Assembly (NCBI GenBank): GCA_963691815.1
Contig: OY829661.1
Span: 16,678,849-16,742,848, forward strand
Source of the DNA: Echiichthys vipera
Lineage: Eukaryota > Chordata > Actinopteri > Perciformes > Trachinidae
DNA length: 64,000 nt
Direction of reading: 5' to 3'
Shown piece after piece: positions 46,001-56,756 of the stretch (position 1 is the stretch's first letter; every line of letters begins with the position of its first letter). The notes under the pieces were generated by a model. The model did not search any database and had not been told where the DNA came from. It saw only the letters and a program-made list of their open reading frames with translations. Made by a program: the position numbers and the translations under genes.

Positions 46001-49000
46001 TTAACAAAATTATTTAATGAGTATCAGAAAACTGACTGTACCTTATTACTTCCACAACATTCTGTAATACAACATCTTTAATGGTGATACAATATAAGCA
46101 GGTCATGCTTGCCTGGGTTTAGCCTGGTTCTTCTTTGCAGCCGCAGCCTCACTCGCTTTGACTGGCTCAGGAAGTTTAGAAGGAATTGGAGAATTCTGGA
46201 TTATGGAAAGAAAAATGCCAAATCTTTTGTTTTAAGGTTGACTTTTCATAAGACAACTACCAGTGACCATGGTATTGACATCATTTGACAATGTAAGCCT
46301 CCTGATTCTTGCAGTTGGTAGTAATAATGAATAATGAATAATGCATAATGTTAATGCTAACAAGCATGATCAACAGTTTTTAACTGATGAATTAGTCCAG
46401 ATTTCCCTCCCACAGTGTGACAACTGGTTGGTCAGGCAGACAGCCCATAGTAGATTCCACTGAATAAGACACATGAGAAAGACAAATATTTCAGCTGATG
46501 CTGGTGCTGAAAGAGACTGACCTTCACATTCTGAACAGGGCAAGTTCGCTGAGCTAGTTTAAAAGCAAAGTGGGACACCTGGTAGATATCTGGTCTTTTG
46601 TCTGGTTCTGGCTCCAGCATGTACCCTGAAAAAACACCATGGGGAACCAAGAGAGTTACAGTCTTCAGTAAGTAGATATTCACACTTAAACTACAAGTGC
46701 ATGCCTTTGTGAAAACTGAATTTGATGTTGTTGAAAACAATAATTAATGTTTAAAAGGAACTAACGAATGAGGCAGTGAAGATCATAAGAGTAGCGGGAG
46801 TTGTCCGGAATGGTGAAACTGCCATCACAGATGGCCACCTGGCTTTCACCAAAGGGCAGAGTGAAGAAGCACACTTTGTACAGCAAACAGCCCAGCGCCT
46901 GGAGAAGACAATTACATCCACGTGCCGTCACACAAAACACAAGAGACAGGAGGAGAGGACAAGAGGGAGAGGAAGAGGAAGAAGGAGGAGATTATTAAAG
47001 AATATCAATATCAGCTGGTCTACTGTTAAAAACTTGGGTTCCACTGTACAACGTACAGTAATCGTGAATGACAGTTATTAGTTTCCCAAAGTATACCATA
47101 ATCAATAGGTTAATCATGTTTTACGTCAATGGAGGCTGTGGTGTTTAGTTTACAAGATATATACAGTATGTGTTTTAAGTCCGGTAAGCTCTATGAGCCA
47201 TTCTGCACATCCGTCAAGATTAAAAAAAGGTCTGTCCTCCTCACTCACCCAGATATCTGCTTTTGTGGTGATAATCTTGTTATTGTAGAGGTTCACCATC
47301 TCAGGGGCACGATATGATAAAGTGGTGTACCTGAAAGAAAACATGAATAAATAAGTATGACCAAAAAAGGAAAAAATTAGCAAGAAGAAATAAAAAGTAG
47401 CCTAGACAGTATTATGTGCTCATAAATGCATAAATGATGATGAAAATAGTGATTTTAACTATTCCAAATTACATTCTGGATCAAGTGACAGGTTGTTTTG
47501 CACAGAAATATTAACAATGCTGTGCAGAACTCTGCAATCCATATGAGGATGAAAAATGCAATTAGTCTATAAAATAACACCGAAGCTGCTCATGAATGGA
47601 AAAAAAACCTGCTGACAGTTTTGTGTGCAGCCATTCTGTAGCTGAAAGGAGTGCTAATGAATCGAAGCTGCAAATATTGTCAGAAGGACAAAAAGAGGCA
47701 CAAACTTTTTAATCTCTTCCTCCACGGTGGCCACCCCTTCAGTCTGTGGGCTCTGGAACTTGTTAGTGGCGCTGCCAAAGTCACACAGCACATAATGACC
47801 CTTGTCATGCAGGAGGATGTTCTCCACCTGTTGATATAGAAGAGATGAGACTCACACCCAGTCATGTAGGGCAACGTTGGGAGGGAAAGGACCCTGTTAA
47901 GGTGGTGCAATGTTTGACCCATTCACTAACACTTCATATTAAGGTCCATGTAATAATTAGGCAATGTGGACCTTATAAAGTCCTCATAAAAATGCTTAAC
48001 TTTTTAACTCTTAGCTTAACTGCTAATAAATTAAGTTTTTCTAAATGTCTTATAATATAACAATAAATGTGTTTATGATGCTATTAATAACACGTATATC
48101 TACACATAATGGTAATAAGTATCTTATAAAGGACCCTATAAGGCCATTATTACCGGCTCACCAATGCTTATTGAATCCTAAACTCAAGGTGAGGCCCCCT
48201 TCATATTATGACATGCAGATTTAAGTCAGAGTCAGTACTGGCATGTTCCTTTCAAAATGCTCCAACGGAATTCAGAGTTATATGTAAATCAGGGAATCTG
48301 CACTGCAATAAAAAGTTGTGTTTCCATATGGATCAAAGAGTGACAGTGATGTAAAATTAACGCAACAACCACAGATGACTGCGCTCGGAAGAAATGGATA
48401 GGTACTTGAAGTATTCTGAAAACTGACAATGTCGTCTCCCTTATAGAACTGTGCAAAAAACACAGCTTCACCTCACTCGAACATAACAAACATGATTCTT
48501 CAAACACGCAGCATGGTGATCCACAGTAGGCATTGCCCCTGAGTTAACGCAGAATGAGCTGCCTGTCCTGTCACACACACACACTGCAGAGCAGAGCATT
48601 ACTCAGAAGAAAAAGTGTCAAAATGTGTCACCTTAAGGTCTCTGTGGATGATGGGTGTCTTGCGCTGGTGCAGGCGAGAAACAGCATCGCAGGTGTCACA
48701 GAAGATCTGCAGCACCTCAGCCTCAGTGAAGCCGGTCTGCAGCCTCTGATTCATCAAATTGACCACCTGACCCCCTGCAAAACCATATCCAATTATACAG
48801 CGGCACAAACAGCAGGGAATTAACCTCATTGATATGATTGAACATTAAAGGGGGCATCTTATGTTCATTTTTAGGTCCATACTTGTACTTTTGGTTTCTA
48901 CTAAATCATGTTTATATATGCACAGTCAAAAAAACACATTATTTTTCTGATACCGTCTGTCTGAATAAACCTGTATACATCCTAGGTCTGTAACGCTCCA

Positions 49001-49649
49001 TTTTATCGCCTGTCTCTTTAAGCCCCTCTCCTGAAAAACCCAGCTCTTTCAGTAATTGAAGATACATTTCACTTTCAGCACTCACCCTTGCAGTAGTCCA
49101 TAAGTATAAGAACCTCCCATACATCCCTTGATCCCATAGCTGTAATACTGGAGTCCAGATAACCAACAATATTCTTGTGACCGACAAGGTCTTTCTGCAA
49201 GAACACAAAGGCACATTCAAGAGCATTAACAAACCACTGTTCAATAAGGTTGCAACAAAAATCCCAACCACTTCTAAAATGCTGCATAGTGTGCACGTAG
49301 AATGTGACCAGGGAAATGAATGAAAGTATTTCATGATGGCTTGATTTTCTACTTTGAATTCAACATTTAGAAAATATGCCACAGAAGTGACTAAAGGATT
49401 TGCGACACAAAATCAACTACAGAAAGGGCAGGAAATATTTCCATATTTTGCTGAAAAGAGGTTAATAAGAAGTTTAATGTCATTGCCCTTTATTTTCATT
49501 CAATCTGATCAGTGTCTTGCAATGCAGTTTGAGGTCATCACCAGCAGAGGGAACTGGGATGGGGAGCTGAAATCAAGAAGCGATTAAATAATGAAAAAAT
49601 GTCAAGGATTGCGGCTGAGGTGAAGCACTGTCTGTCTATTAATGTGTGT

Positions 49650-49694
<45 letters not shown>

Positions 49695-52535
49695 GGGGGA
49701 GAGTGAATGAGAACGAGAGACTGACAGGTAAAGAAAACATGTCAATAAGAATGACACCAGATATCTTTAAAGTAAGTTTTAGGGTCCCTTAGCGTTGGTT
49801 TGAAAACAAAACTAGAACCTAAGTTGTTAGATTATACTCTACGTTATTCTGTTAAATATTTAAACAATCAGCCATTTTTTTGTAATTTGTGCATCCATTG
49901 CTTCCTTCCTTCCTGAGTGGTCCTACAGTGGTCCTGAAACTCACTGGACAATACATCCCAGGAGGGAGGCAGAACATGCAATACAAAAACTATGAAAACA
50001 AAAACAAAGCACAACAAGAACCAGATGAATAAATACAGCATGACCATCCGAACAATCCTGCTGCAGGCTGTATGTGTACCGGATAAGAATGTGTTCTTAG
50101 TAATTATTGAAAGAACAGAGAACTTGCATGTTTGGTTGTTAGAGATTTGACAATTTTAGAATCAATTTGTTTTTCTTTGTAGTTGTATGATCTTTTAACC
50201 CCCCACAGAAAAAAATCACACACGCTCAGAGTGAGAACAAGCACAAACATTAATCTCAGCAACTCACCATTATTTGAATCTCGCATTTGCACACCTGCAG
50301 ATCATGCTCATTGTTGACATACATCCTCTTCAGGGCGCAACGCACCCCTTGATTTGTCCGCACAAGGAACACAATTGCAAAGCCACCTGCAGGATTAATA
50401 AAGAGAACAAAGGAAAATGTCAGTAGATTACCAAAACCTACTGTAGATGCACTCTATAAGATCGTAACCAGGTTTCAAGGCAATCAATACAAAAAGTAAA
50501 AGGTGAAATTCTAGCATCATCACACCATTCTCACAAGTTTTCTTATGATTTTGGAAATGTAGCTGGCATACTAAGTTTTAACACCCAAACACTTCCACAA
50601 CTGTTACAATCTGTGTCCATGTAGCCTAACATCATTACGGACAATCAGGACCAAATGGTGCAGCCTTATAGCGTTATGTATTAGTCATGTCATTGCTGCA
50701 GGCTTTACGTTGAGGCCTACATTGGGGCCTAACCATCTGGTATAGCTCAGACGACAAATTCACTTTGCAGAGTTTAATTGTGACAGGGTCAGCGATTTCA
50801 GGCAGACATTGCGGCTTATACTGCATCGTCAACTTGAGATGAGTGAAATGGTATTGTATGGAACTGTAGCACTATAAATTTGAGAACATGGGTGCCGGTT
50901 TAGGCTGCATCGATACTAATAATACTGTAAAGATGTAATTACCCCAGCTATGGTTAAGAAGATTGATTTAATCAAAAGTCTATAGAGTTAAGGAATGCCT
51001 CGGTTTGACAACAGTCTTACGAGTATTTAAGCATGTACATCACTGCAATATTCTGACATTTAATCTTTAAACTGTACTTGTATTAGCATGTATGCAGTCA
51101 GCATAAAACTACTAGGTACTGTTGGCTCCCATGATGTTTAAAGAAACTGTTTTACTTATCTAAAAACACTACAAACAGGAATATAAGAATAACAAAAAAG
51201 GTATTCCCAGGTATAAAGGTTCCAAATTTAGCTAATTCTCAGATTCATACCTGTATTTTGCTCTTCGACTAGAACATGTTTTCTTTAAATGTTCAAAAAC
51301 CACATTATTTTTTTCATTCTTTCAGTCTAACTGTGCCTGCACTAACACACGTGCTGAAAAGCTTTGTGTTAGCAGCTGTCTCTTTAAATCCAGTCTGCTG
51401 TGATTGATAAGAGGCCTCAGCATCTACGCTCTCTGTGTCTCTGTCCTGTCATTGCACCCGGGTAATGATCGCTTATGTTTGTGTGTGCATCGGTGCTGCT
51501 ACACTGCTATTTCCCAGCTTGGGAAAGCTGCACTTTCTACCTATTCAGTAGTTATGACCTAACAACTTACATCACATCCTATTTAAGCGCCTGTCTCTTC
51601 AGTCTGCTCTGATTGGTCTACTTTTCCGGGTCTGCTACATCTGCCCTGTCTTTACCATCAGCCAGGGAATGACTGTAACGGCACTGTAGTGGCACTTTCT
51701 ATCTAGTATAATTGAGGGATCACTGTACAGAACCCCTGACAGCTCATTCAAAGACATAGTTTTTGAATACGGGCTGTGTGCATTTCCTTGTGGATTGAGT
51801 GTTTTGATACTTTCACATGTATAGCACCACAACCTGCTTTATATCAAAAAAAGCCAAGGGTCCCATTTTAGAATATGGGACCTTTAAATGATGTATAAAA
51901 TGTCTGTTTTGATCTATTACAGGCCTCAACTTCAGCATCAGTGATTTGGTGCAGATGCTGCCACCGGTATCTATAAAGAAATGTGCCATCTATTAGCTCA
52001 ACTGTACACTAACATTCAGTTATTCATTTTAAAAATGTATCAAGTAACTTCTCCAACCGTCTGGCACCAGGTAGGTCCCCATCTCCTTGAATCACACTTC
52101 TGAATCATAAAACAGCTATAAGAGGAAACTGTTGTGTTAGTCAGAGTACAGGAGAAAGCAGCAGGCCTCTTTTTTTTTTGCATTCATGTATCCAAGATAC
52201 ACAAAGCTGCATCATTCCAGTGCAGATGGCATAGGGTTACATCCCTGCTGTCATTTGATTCATGCATTTGGCTTACACAACAGACATCATACCCTGGCTT
52301 CAACAACACAAATATATGGGAGGGAAAAAACAAACAAATGGCATCATTCGGGCTTGTGCAACCCATTCTCACCTTCAGCAATTATCTCCTCAACAGTGAC
52401 TTGGTGCCGCCCGACAGTGAAGGCTCTGCCAATGAAATTTCCGCCTGCATGACTGGACCCAGAGCTGCCGCCTCCTCCTCCAGAACCGGGCCCAGAGCTC
52501 ACCAACTCCCGACGAGAATCAAAGAACTTCCTCAT
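28503..52535 (-). CDS. aak1: aak1, AP2-associated kinase 1 (NAK-family Ser/Thr kinase), 20 exons short form plus long-form 3' exons
   Basis: Cytosolic kinase that phosphorylates AP2 mu during clathrin-mediated endocytosis. Exons: 52535-52373, 50386-50268, 49194-49086, 48774-48632, 47827-47706, 47330-47249, 46898-46766, 46625-46522, 46195-46113, 45949-45789, 45348-45227, 44892-44554, 44145-44006, 43908-43700, 43603-43514, 41330-41235, 40959-40852, 40713-40543, 39353-39246, 38692-38598. They total 898 aa with all phases closed. Start MRKFFDSRREL. Kinase: K74, E90, HRD D176, DFG D194, then GSATNKF and APEMVNLY. Then comes a Q/P/A-rich middle, WNPFDDDNF and DPF motifs, and ending SLPSLARSLLLVDQLIDL, the AAK1 short-form terminus. 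Long form: exon 39246 joined to 29293 or 33669. Two introns need GC donors. Confidence 0.92.
31091..35459. repeat. Tandem duplication, copy 2 (4,369 bp)
   Basis: Same start and end as copy 1, with the joint between g31090 and g31091. No shared bases span the joint beyond chance. It is seven bases shorter than copy 1 because of the change in the intron at about 33737. On the right the unique sequence tttaaacccaattg follows. Confidence 0.95.
32879..33669 (-). CDS. aak1: aak1 long-isoform terminal exon, copy 2 (proximal to the rest of aak1)
   Basis: It encodes the same 262 codons as the 28503-29293 exon, with the same acceptor and stop and a candidate poly(A) signal at 32490-32495. As transcription comes from the right, this copy is met first and would normally be the one used. 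The only nearby difference from copy 1 is the small deletion about 60-70 bp upstream of the acceptor, close to where a branch point or polypyrimidine element might lie. If the duplication is real, either copy could serve as the last exon and give the same protein; if it is an assembly error, only one of them exists. Confidence 0.72.
35460..38597. other. Unique aak1 sequence between the duplication and the short last exon
   Basis: About 3.1 kb that is short-isoform 3' UTR and long-isoform intron. It is AT-rich, with A-runs and a large AT palindrome at 37070-37132. No exon that would fit aak1 was found. Confidence 0.6.
37070..37132. repeat. AT-rich perfect or near-perfect palindrome
   Basis: An atatatgtctatatatct arm is mirrored by agatatatagacatatat, making a hairpin-capable inverted repeat around 37097. 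Such palindromes often vary in length between individuals. Confidence 0.75.
38598..38692 (-). CDS. aak1: aak1 short-isoform terminal exon
   Basis: Acceptor CCAGTTTCAG, then GGHSRSNSGGSESSLP and ARSLLLVDQLIDL with stop TAG at 38600-38598. This is the familiar AAK1 961-type ending. The exon enters in phase 1, exactly like the long-form exon, so the two last exons are interchangeable partners of the 39353-39246 exon. A TTTATT at 37721-37726 is a possible poly(A) signal. The intron in front of it is an unusually long pyrimidine tract on the coding strand. Confidence 0.9.
38697..38872. repeat. Long polypurine/polypyrimidine tract before the aak1 short last exon
   Basis: About 175 bp is almost purely A/G on the plus strand, including gggaggggg and gagagagagag runs. 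On the aak1 strand it is a CT-rich tract ending at the acceptor of the short-form last exon. Confidence 0.8.
39033..39189. mobile_element. Small TTAA-flanked MITE, family D
   Basis: TTAA at 39033-39036 and 39186-39189 encloses AGGAGCAA...TTGCTCCT, with looser pairing further in (taagcg against cgcttt). At 157 bp and non-coding, it lies in the last aak1 intron of the short form. It shares its target type and overall form with family A but not its sequence. Confidence 0.75.
40831..40851. repeat. aak1: (CA)n repeat at the donor of aak1 exon 17
   Basis: About ten CA units directly abut the exon 40852-40959. On the coding strand the donor reads AAAAG|GTGTGTGTG, so the 5' splice site is the first unit of a microsatellite. 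Confidence 0.85.
42905..43281. mobile_element. Fish TIR element with ATCGG ends
   Basis: It starts gatacatcggtcggccgat and ends catatcggtcgatccctaa, which are inverted relatives of each other, with further internal cgatatt/aatatcgg pairs. No transposase frame was recognised. It lies in the aak1 intron between exons 15 and 16. Confidence 0.6.
44554..44892 (-). CDS. aak1: aak1 exon 12: Gln/Pro/Ala-rich linker
   Basis: These 113 codons, phase 0 on both sides, are rich in Q, P, A and S (QPQAQPVVQQQTTPP, QPTAAQQQQITEPSAAQ). It corresponds to the low-complexity Q-rich region of mammalian AAK1, though with fewer long Q runs. It could be skipped without shifting the frame. Confidence 0.88.
46522..50386 (-). 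CDS. aak1: aak1 exons 2-8: kinase domain
   Basis: Seven exons supply almost the whole kinase fold. They encode GGFAIVFLVRT (Gly-rich loop and beta 2), CALKRM with K74, and CEIQIM with helix-C E90. Then come VWEVLILMDYCKGGQVV (hinge), PIIHRDLKVEN (catalytic loop), YVLCDFGSATNKF (DFG and activation segment), YRAPEMVNLY, LLYKVCFFTLPFGES and EPEPDKRPDIYQVS. Catalytic residue numbers agree with human AAK1 as I remember them (K74, D176, D194), so no indel separates them. Position 89 is Cys where the family has Arg (VCKCE). Confidence 0.93.
48847..49060. mobile_element. MITE family A, reversed half copy near an aak1 exon
   Basis: It starts with ttaaagggggcatcttatg, the mirror of the element end, and runs through the gcctgtctctttaagcccc block. 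It stops about 25 bp before the aak1 exon 3 donor at 49085. Confidence 0.7.
49642..49689. repeat. (TG)n microsatellite
   Basis: About 24 TG units with one TA interruption, in the aak1 intron between exons 2 and 3. Confidence 0.95.
51375..51886. mobile_element. MITE family A, reversed copies, apparently two in series
   Basis: The block ctgtctcttta followed by tctgctgtgattg occurs at about 51377 and again at about 51588. The second copy continues to the complete end atatgggacctttaa at 51871-51886. It lies in aak1 intron 1 and is probably nested or duplicated. Confidence 0.6.
52373..52535 (-). CDS. aak1: aak1 coding exon 1
   Basis: The ATG at 52535-52533 gives MRKFFDSRRELVSSGPGSG, then a Gly/Ser run and FIGRAFTVGRHQVTVEEIIAEG, like the mammalian N terminus. 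A TTG three codons earlier is in frame but is not a likely start. The exon ends in phase 1 at a GTGAGA donor. Confidence 0.9.
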
Positions 52536-53403
52536 GTTGTCCAAACGACAGGTGAGAATATATGTGCGGCTTTAATCAGACAGAGGAAGTGCTTGTTTCC
52601 TGTGCACTGAATTACTGCACTGATGAAGGTAATGCAGATGGTAAGACCGAAGGCTTCAAGAAAGTCTATTTGCAGTGGTGCCTTTTGTCACTTATGATGT
52701 TGACAGATTTTTTTTGGTGGCAAATGTCCCATTTGCTTGCAAGCCAGTTGGTGATAGCTATTAGAGCGGTTGCGACTATAATAGCTGTTATGTAAGTGAA
52801 TTACACCACACAGGAGGCTAAAGCATCTCCGGAAGAAAGTCTTTCTTTTAGCTGTCCATCCAGCTGTTCATGGTCGGGCTGCTGCTGCTGCTGCTGACGA
52901 TGATGATAATATTAGGTCCTTCTTCTCCATCTCGTCCAGCCATTACCAAGCTAGCTAAGTGCTAGCTACTTACGCGCTATGACATTTCGTGTAAGGTTAT
53001 CCAGGTTATCCTTGGAAGATATTGCGACGTATCCGACGTGTAACTTGTTTGATAGCGTTAACCGAAAAAATATTTCCATTCTCAGTCAAGAGAAGCAGCC
53101 GTTACATGGCACATAGCTGCCCCCGTTAGCTATTTAATTGCTCCCATTTACATTAAAACTGTGATTTTTTTTTTAGTAAGCTAACGCATTAGCGCGAGGC
53201 AGCCGTTCACCAACACAAACACGCGCAGACTCGACATAAAAATAAAAGCCTTAAGTGTTACTAAAAAAAACTGAATTTGACATCTATTAAACACGTTAAG
53301 GTAAAGGTTTCAACCCAGCAGCCTGATGTCTCTGCAACCACAGCAATCTTTTGGCTGCCAGCGATATCGCAACATCCTAGCTGTTGCTGTTGACGCGCGG
53401 AAG

Positions 53404-53425
53404 GAATTATGGGTAGTGTAGTTCA
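53404..53425 (-). promoter_or_regulatory. ZNF143-like promoter motif upstream of aak1
   Basis: Read on the minus strand it is aactacactacccataatt, close to the ACTACA-n-TCCCA-type sites bound by ZNF143/THAP11 near vertebrate start sites. It lies about 870 bp upstream of the aak1 ATG in a CG-containing patch. Confidence 0.45.
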
Positions 53426-53959
53426 GAGCGCCGCTGCTGCAGCATCAACCCCTCTCGCGTATGTGGTCATATGCTGCGTTCATGGTCCAATCGCTCGGCT
53501 CGTATATTTCATTTTCTGTGGAAAAAAAACCTTAAAAAAACAAGTTTACATTTAAGAGACATTAGGTTAAAAAAAATAATAATGCAAAGTTGCCAGAAAT
53601 CAGAACTGACATGATGGGGTCCCTACAAACATTCAACAATATTGAAGTCTCTCACTTGGTGAAAGGAACTGCAGAGGGTTTAACAAATCAGTGGCAAAAT
53701 AGCCAGTATTTGGTTAAATGTAATTTGTCTAATTAAAAAGAAACTACAGTCTGTTTTCTTGTTTCTCTACAAATGTGTTACATGGTAAAACATGGATAAT
53801 TTAAGCTATTTAAATTAGATCTATACCAGGGGTGGACCAGATCACTAGTGTAAAAGTACTAATACCACACTGCACAAGTATTTCATTGAAATTGTTACTT
53901 GAGTAAATGTATATCTGGGAAAATGTACAAAAGTTCAAGTACTAAATGCAAAACAAAGG

Positions 53960-54492
53960 CCACTCTGTACTCACTGGTATCGTTTTTTTTATCTATAAGG
54001 CCCTTACTGGACAACTACCATATTACCTTCAAAACTGCTCTGGAACTCATATGGACTCATTGCTTCATGTTGCACAAGCTCGGTCTGAACTTCGAAAAAC
54101 TGCTTTGTGCATCTGACTCCTGGAACAAAATATAGCACCTCCTATAAAGCATTATATATTTATAATATGATATTTTCATATATAATAACTTAAAATCAAC
54201 TCACTTTGATGTTGGGGCACTTCTGAAATCTGATTTTAAACCTCCCAACCCCTACCTGTTACTGTTTTACATAACTGTATTTTATTTTAAATGTTAAATT
54301 TAACTATTAAATTATTTCCCAAATCAGGAAACTTTAATGACTTTCAATTCTTTTTATGGCAATTCTCTTTGTTGTTGCTCTGTTTTTCTTTCCTTTTTTT
54401 CTATGTCTTTGTAATTTACCTTGATGTCACTGTAAATGAGGGTCGCCCCTCTATGATTAACCTGGTATAAATAGGTTGGATGAATGAATGAA
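53960..54492 (+). mobile_element. 3' remnant of a LINE-type retrotransposon
   Basis: Broken frames resemble the end of a fish LINE reverse-transcriptase ORF (PLLDNYHITFKTALEL, LGLNFEKLLCASDSWNKI, then ALLKSDFKP). The segment closes with ataaataggttggatgaatg and gaatgaa repeats, as LINE tails of the L2/Rex type do. It is fully degraded. Confidence 0.5.
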
Positions 54493-54895
54493 CTCTGATG
54501 TCATTAGATAGCCTACTTATCTATGCAATAATGTAAAGGCGTTTTACACATATACAGTCTATGATTTTACAGTTAGAGTTGAAGGAGGTAGAGCTTTATT
54601 TACAATGTTATTCAGGAATGCAACACATTCTTCTCTTGGTTGTTTTTGCAAAAACAATAAAAAATTATTGTGAAATATTTGTAGTGAAGTAAAAAAAAGG
54701 GGGAAAAAAGCATAATGCCCCCCTCTGAAAGAAAAGTCTCAATAAAAGTGCTAGTACCTCAAACTTTCGACTTTCCGTGAATGCATCAGTAACTCGTGAG
54801 CGCGTCCGGTCCTAACGTGCACGCGAAAGGAGGGTCCTGTCATAATTTGCATCCAAGTGGGTGGGACGCGAGAGCAGCTGTAAGTTATAAGGTTT

Positions 54896-54957
54896 ACTTT
54901 TCCGGTACGTTGACGCTTTCTTCGGGGTTCACGCGGAGTAATTCGTCTTCAGGACAG
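54896..54957 (+). other. anxa4: Probable anxa4 5' untranslated exon
   Basis: A strong donor (GGACAG|GTGAGG) at 54957 follows CG-containing sequence. The next exon at 56716 has a matching acceptor and contains the start codon. Its 5' end is not visible from the sequence, so the start given is only approximate. Confidence 0.5.
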
Positions 54958-55844
54958 GTGAGGTGTTGTGCAGACTTCGGTCAGTCGTGTTTTCGAGGTG
55001 TTTTGCGGAATGTGATTCCGGAGAAGTAGAGCTCAGACTGAGGCGGTTAGCCCGCAGGGTGTGCCCACTAACTTCACGCCGAGTTAACTGTTAAGCTGCT
55101 AAGTGCTCTGCTTCCTGAATCTCCTTTTCTTTGCATTCTGCTATCTCTCTAATGAAAGCTGTCCTGGACATTATAGTGTAGATTTGGGGCGTACATTTCA
55201 GTTGCAATCCTAACTTTGAAAACATAATTCTAGTGTCTTTAACTTGGAGGATGAATTCCCTTTCCTACCATTTCTCCATTGCTCAATTTCCAATGACGTT
55301 ACAGGGTTGGGATCCAATAACTCGGGATCAAAGTAAAAAAAAAAAAAAGCTATAACCAACAATATAGTAAATACATTTTTTGAGATTAATGCAGGGACAG
55401 GAAACAGTTGCATCCTGGATACTTATCCCAGATATAAGTTTGCCAAGTTAATGTGACCTTCAAGCCCTGTCAATGTACACATTTACACAAGGTTCATTTA
55501 AATACATTGTGTTGATACTACTGTGTAATACCTGGAGCTATTTAAATGAAGAAACACAAGCTGTCCTTGTGTTTGTACAGGTGAGGAGTTCATTGCATTT
55601 ACACCTTTTGTGCTGTAGAAATAGGATCCACTTTGTGTTTATTGACAGTGTGTGTGTAGAAGTCACCTGCCCCGTATTTACACAACAGACCACTCAGGTG
55701 TGGCTGTTGACCTACTGTACAGTGTACCGCAGTGTTCATTGGTAGTTATTAGGATTGTCAAAAGTATCGATACTTTGATACTTTTTTTTTATATATCACA
55801 TGTTTAAAGTTAAGAATCTACATTAAACATTTGATAATCTCGAC

Positions 55845-56168
55845 AGGACAGTATTCTCCTCATTTAATGATATGTTGTTTGGTCTAAAAAATGTCAGAAA
55901 ATGGTAAAAAAAGGTTGCTCGGTGTTTCCCAAAGCCCAAAACATGACACCCACATGTCATGTTTTCATCATTACTAAAATATATTCAGTTATCTGTCATA
56001 GAGGAGTAAAGAAACCAGAAAATACATTAGACATTAGATGATGTCTTTGGGAAAAACTGATCAACATGTTTCACCATTGTCTGACTTGTTATGGACCAAA
56101 CAACTAATCAAGAAAATAATTAACAGGTTAATAAAATAATGATTTGTGTGCCTGTAGGGCTACATTTC
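55845..56168. repeat. Fish interspersed repeat, family B, copy 3 (reversed)
   Basis: Contains tgtttggtctaaaaaatgtc, gtgtttcccaaagcccaaaa, atattcagttatctgtcata and ends ctgtagggcta. It lies in the first anxa4 intron and is the best preserved member in the window. Confidence 0.7.
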
Positions 56169-56756
56169 TTTTTGCCATGGTTTCCAAAGAGGTATCAAGT
56201 ATTGTTTTTATTTTTCAGTAGTTTTAAATAAAACAGACTCTCACTGTGTTTAAGTGTAAAGGCAGGGAAGTCTCCCCGACGTAAGTCATCTGGGCAGTGT
56301 GGACATACACTTTCTGCAGCACTTGTAAACAAAATGAGTCATCTCAATATGTTTTTCACTAAATGTATTTGGACAGATACATGATAACTGCATCCGTGGG
56401 TAAGTTGATCCCTGCCTGAAGGGAAACAGGAAGGAGTGAAACCCCACTACTCTTGATCTCAGTGGAGTAATTACAGGTGTGTCCCAGTCGTCCTATAGGA
56501 CGTCAGCACAGACACAAGAGAGCCCATGAGCAAATGTGTGTGACTGAAACCCCCTCTGAGAAGATGAACTGCATACAATATTGATCAGAGGTTAATGAGG
56601 GTCACCTTTAAAGCTGAACAGTTTACGTCCCCTAAACCTGATGCTGCAGCTCATTAGTTCTCTTTGTATCATAAACAAGTGATAAATTATCACTATGTAT
56701 TTTTTCTTTTGTAGCTTTCTGCATCTCCAGTTCCGAAATCCTCACTCTTCCTACAA

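Larger units (their letters stand above)
52536..54895. promoter_or_regulatory. Divergent interval between aak1 and anxa4
   Basis: It contains the presumed aak1 5' UTR, with a (CTG)6-like run at 52878-52898, and the presumed aak1 promoter, with CG-containing sequence at about 53380-53460. A LINE-like remnant (53960-54492) and the likely anxa4 promoter just before 54895 follow. The two coding genes point away from each other. Confidence 0.5.

Noticed and set aside
38598..52535. Assignment of the kinase to BMP2K
   Set aside because: The short-form ending LARSLLLVDQLIDL and the EDEFDPIPV and EKLIEGLKSPDTS segments are those of AAK1. The BMP2K-like end of the long exon is shared by both paralogues.
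52533..52544. An earlier aak1 start at 52544
   Set aside because: That codon is TTG. The ATG at 52535 matches the known MKKFFDSRRE-type N terminus.
53899..54135. A small gene between aak1 and anxa4
   Set aside because: The peptide resembles the decayed C terminus of a LINE reverse transcriptase and is followed by a LINE-like tail.
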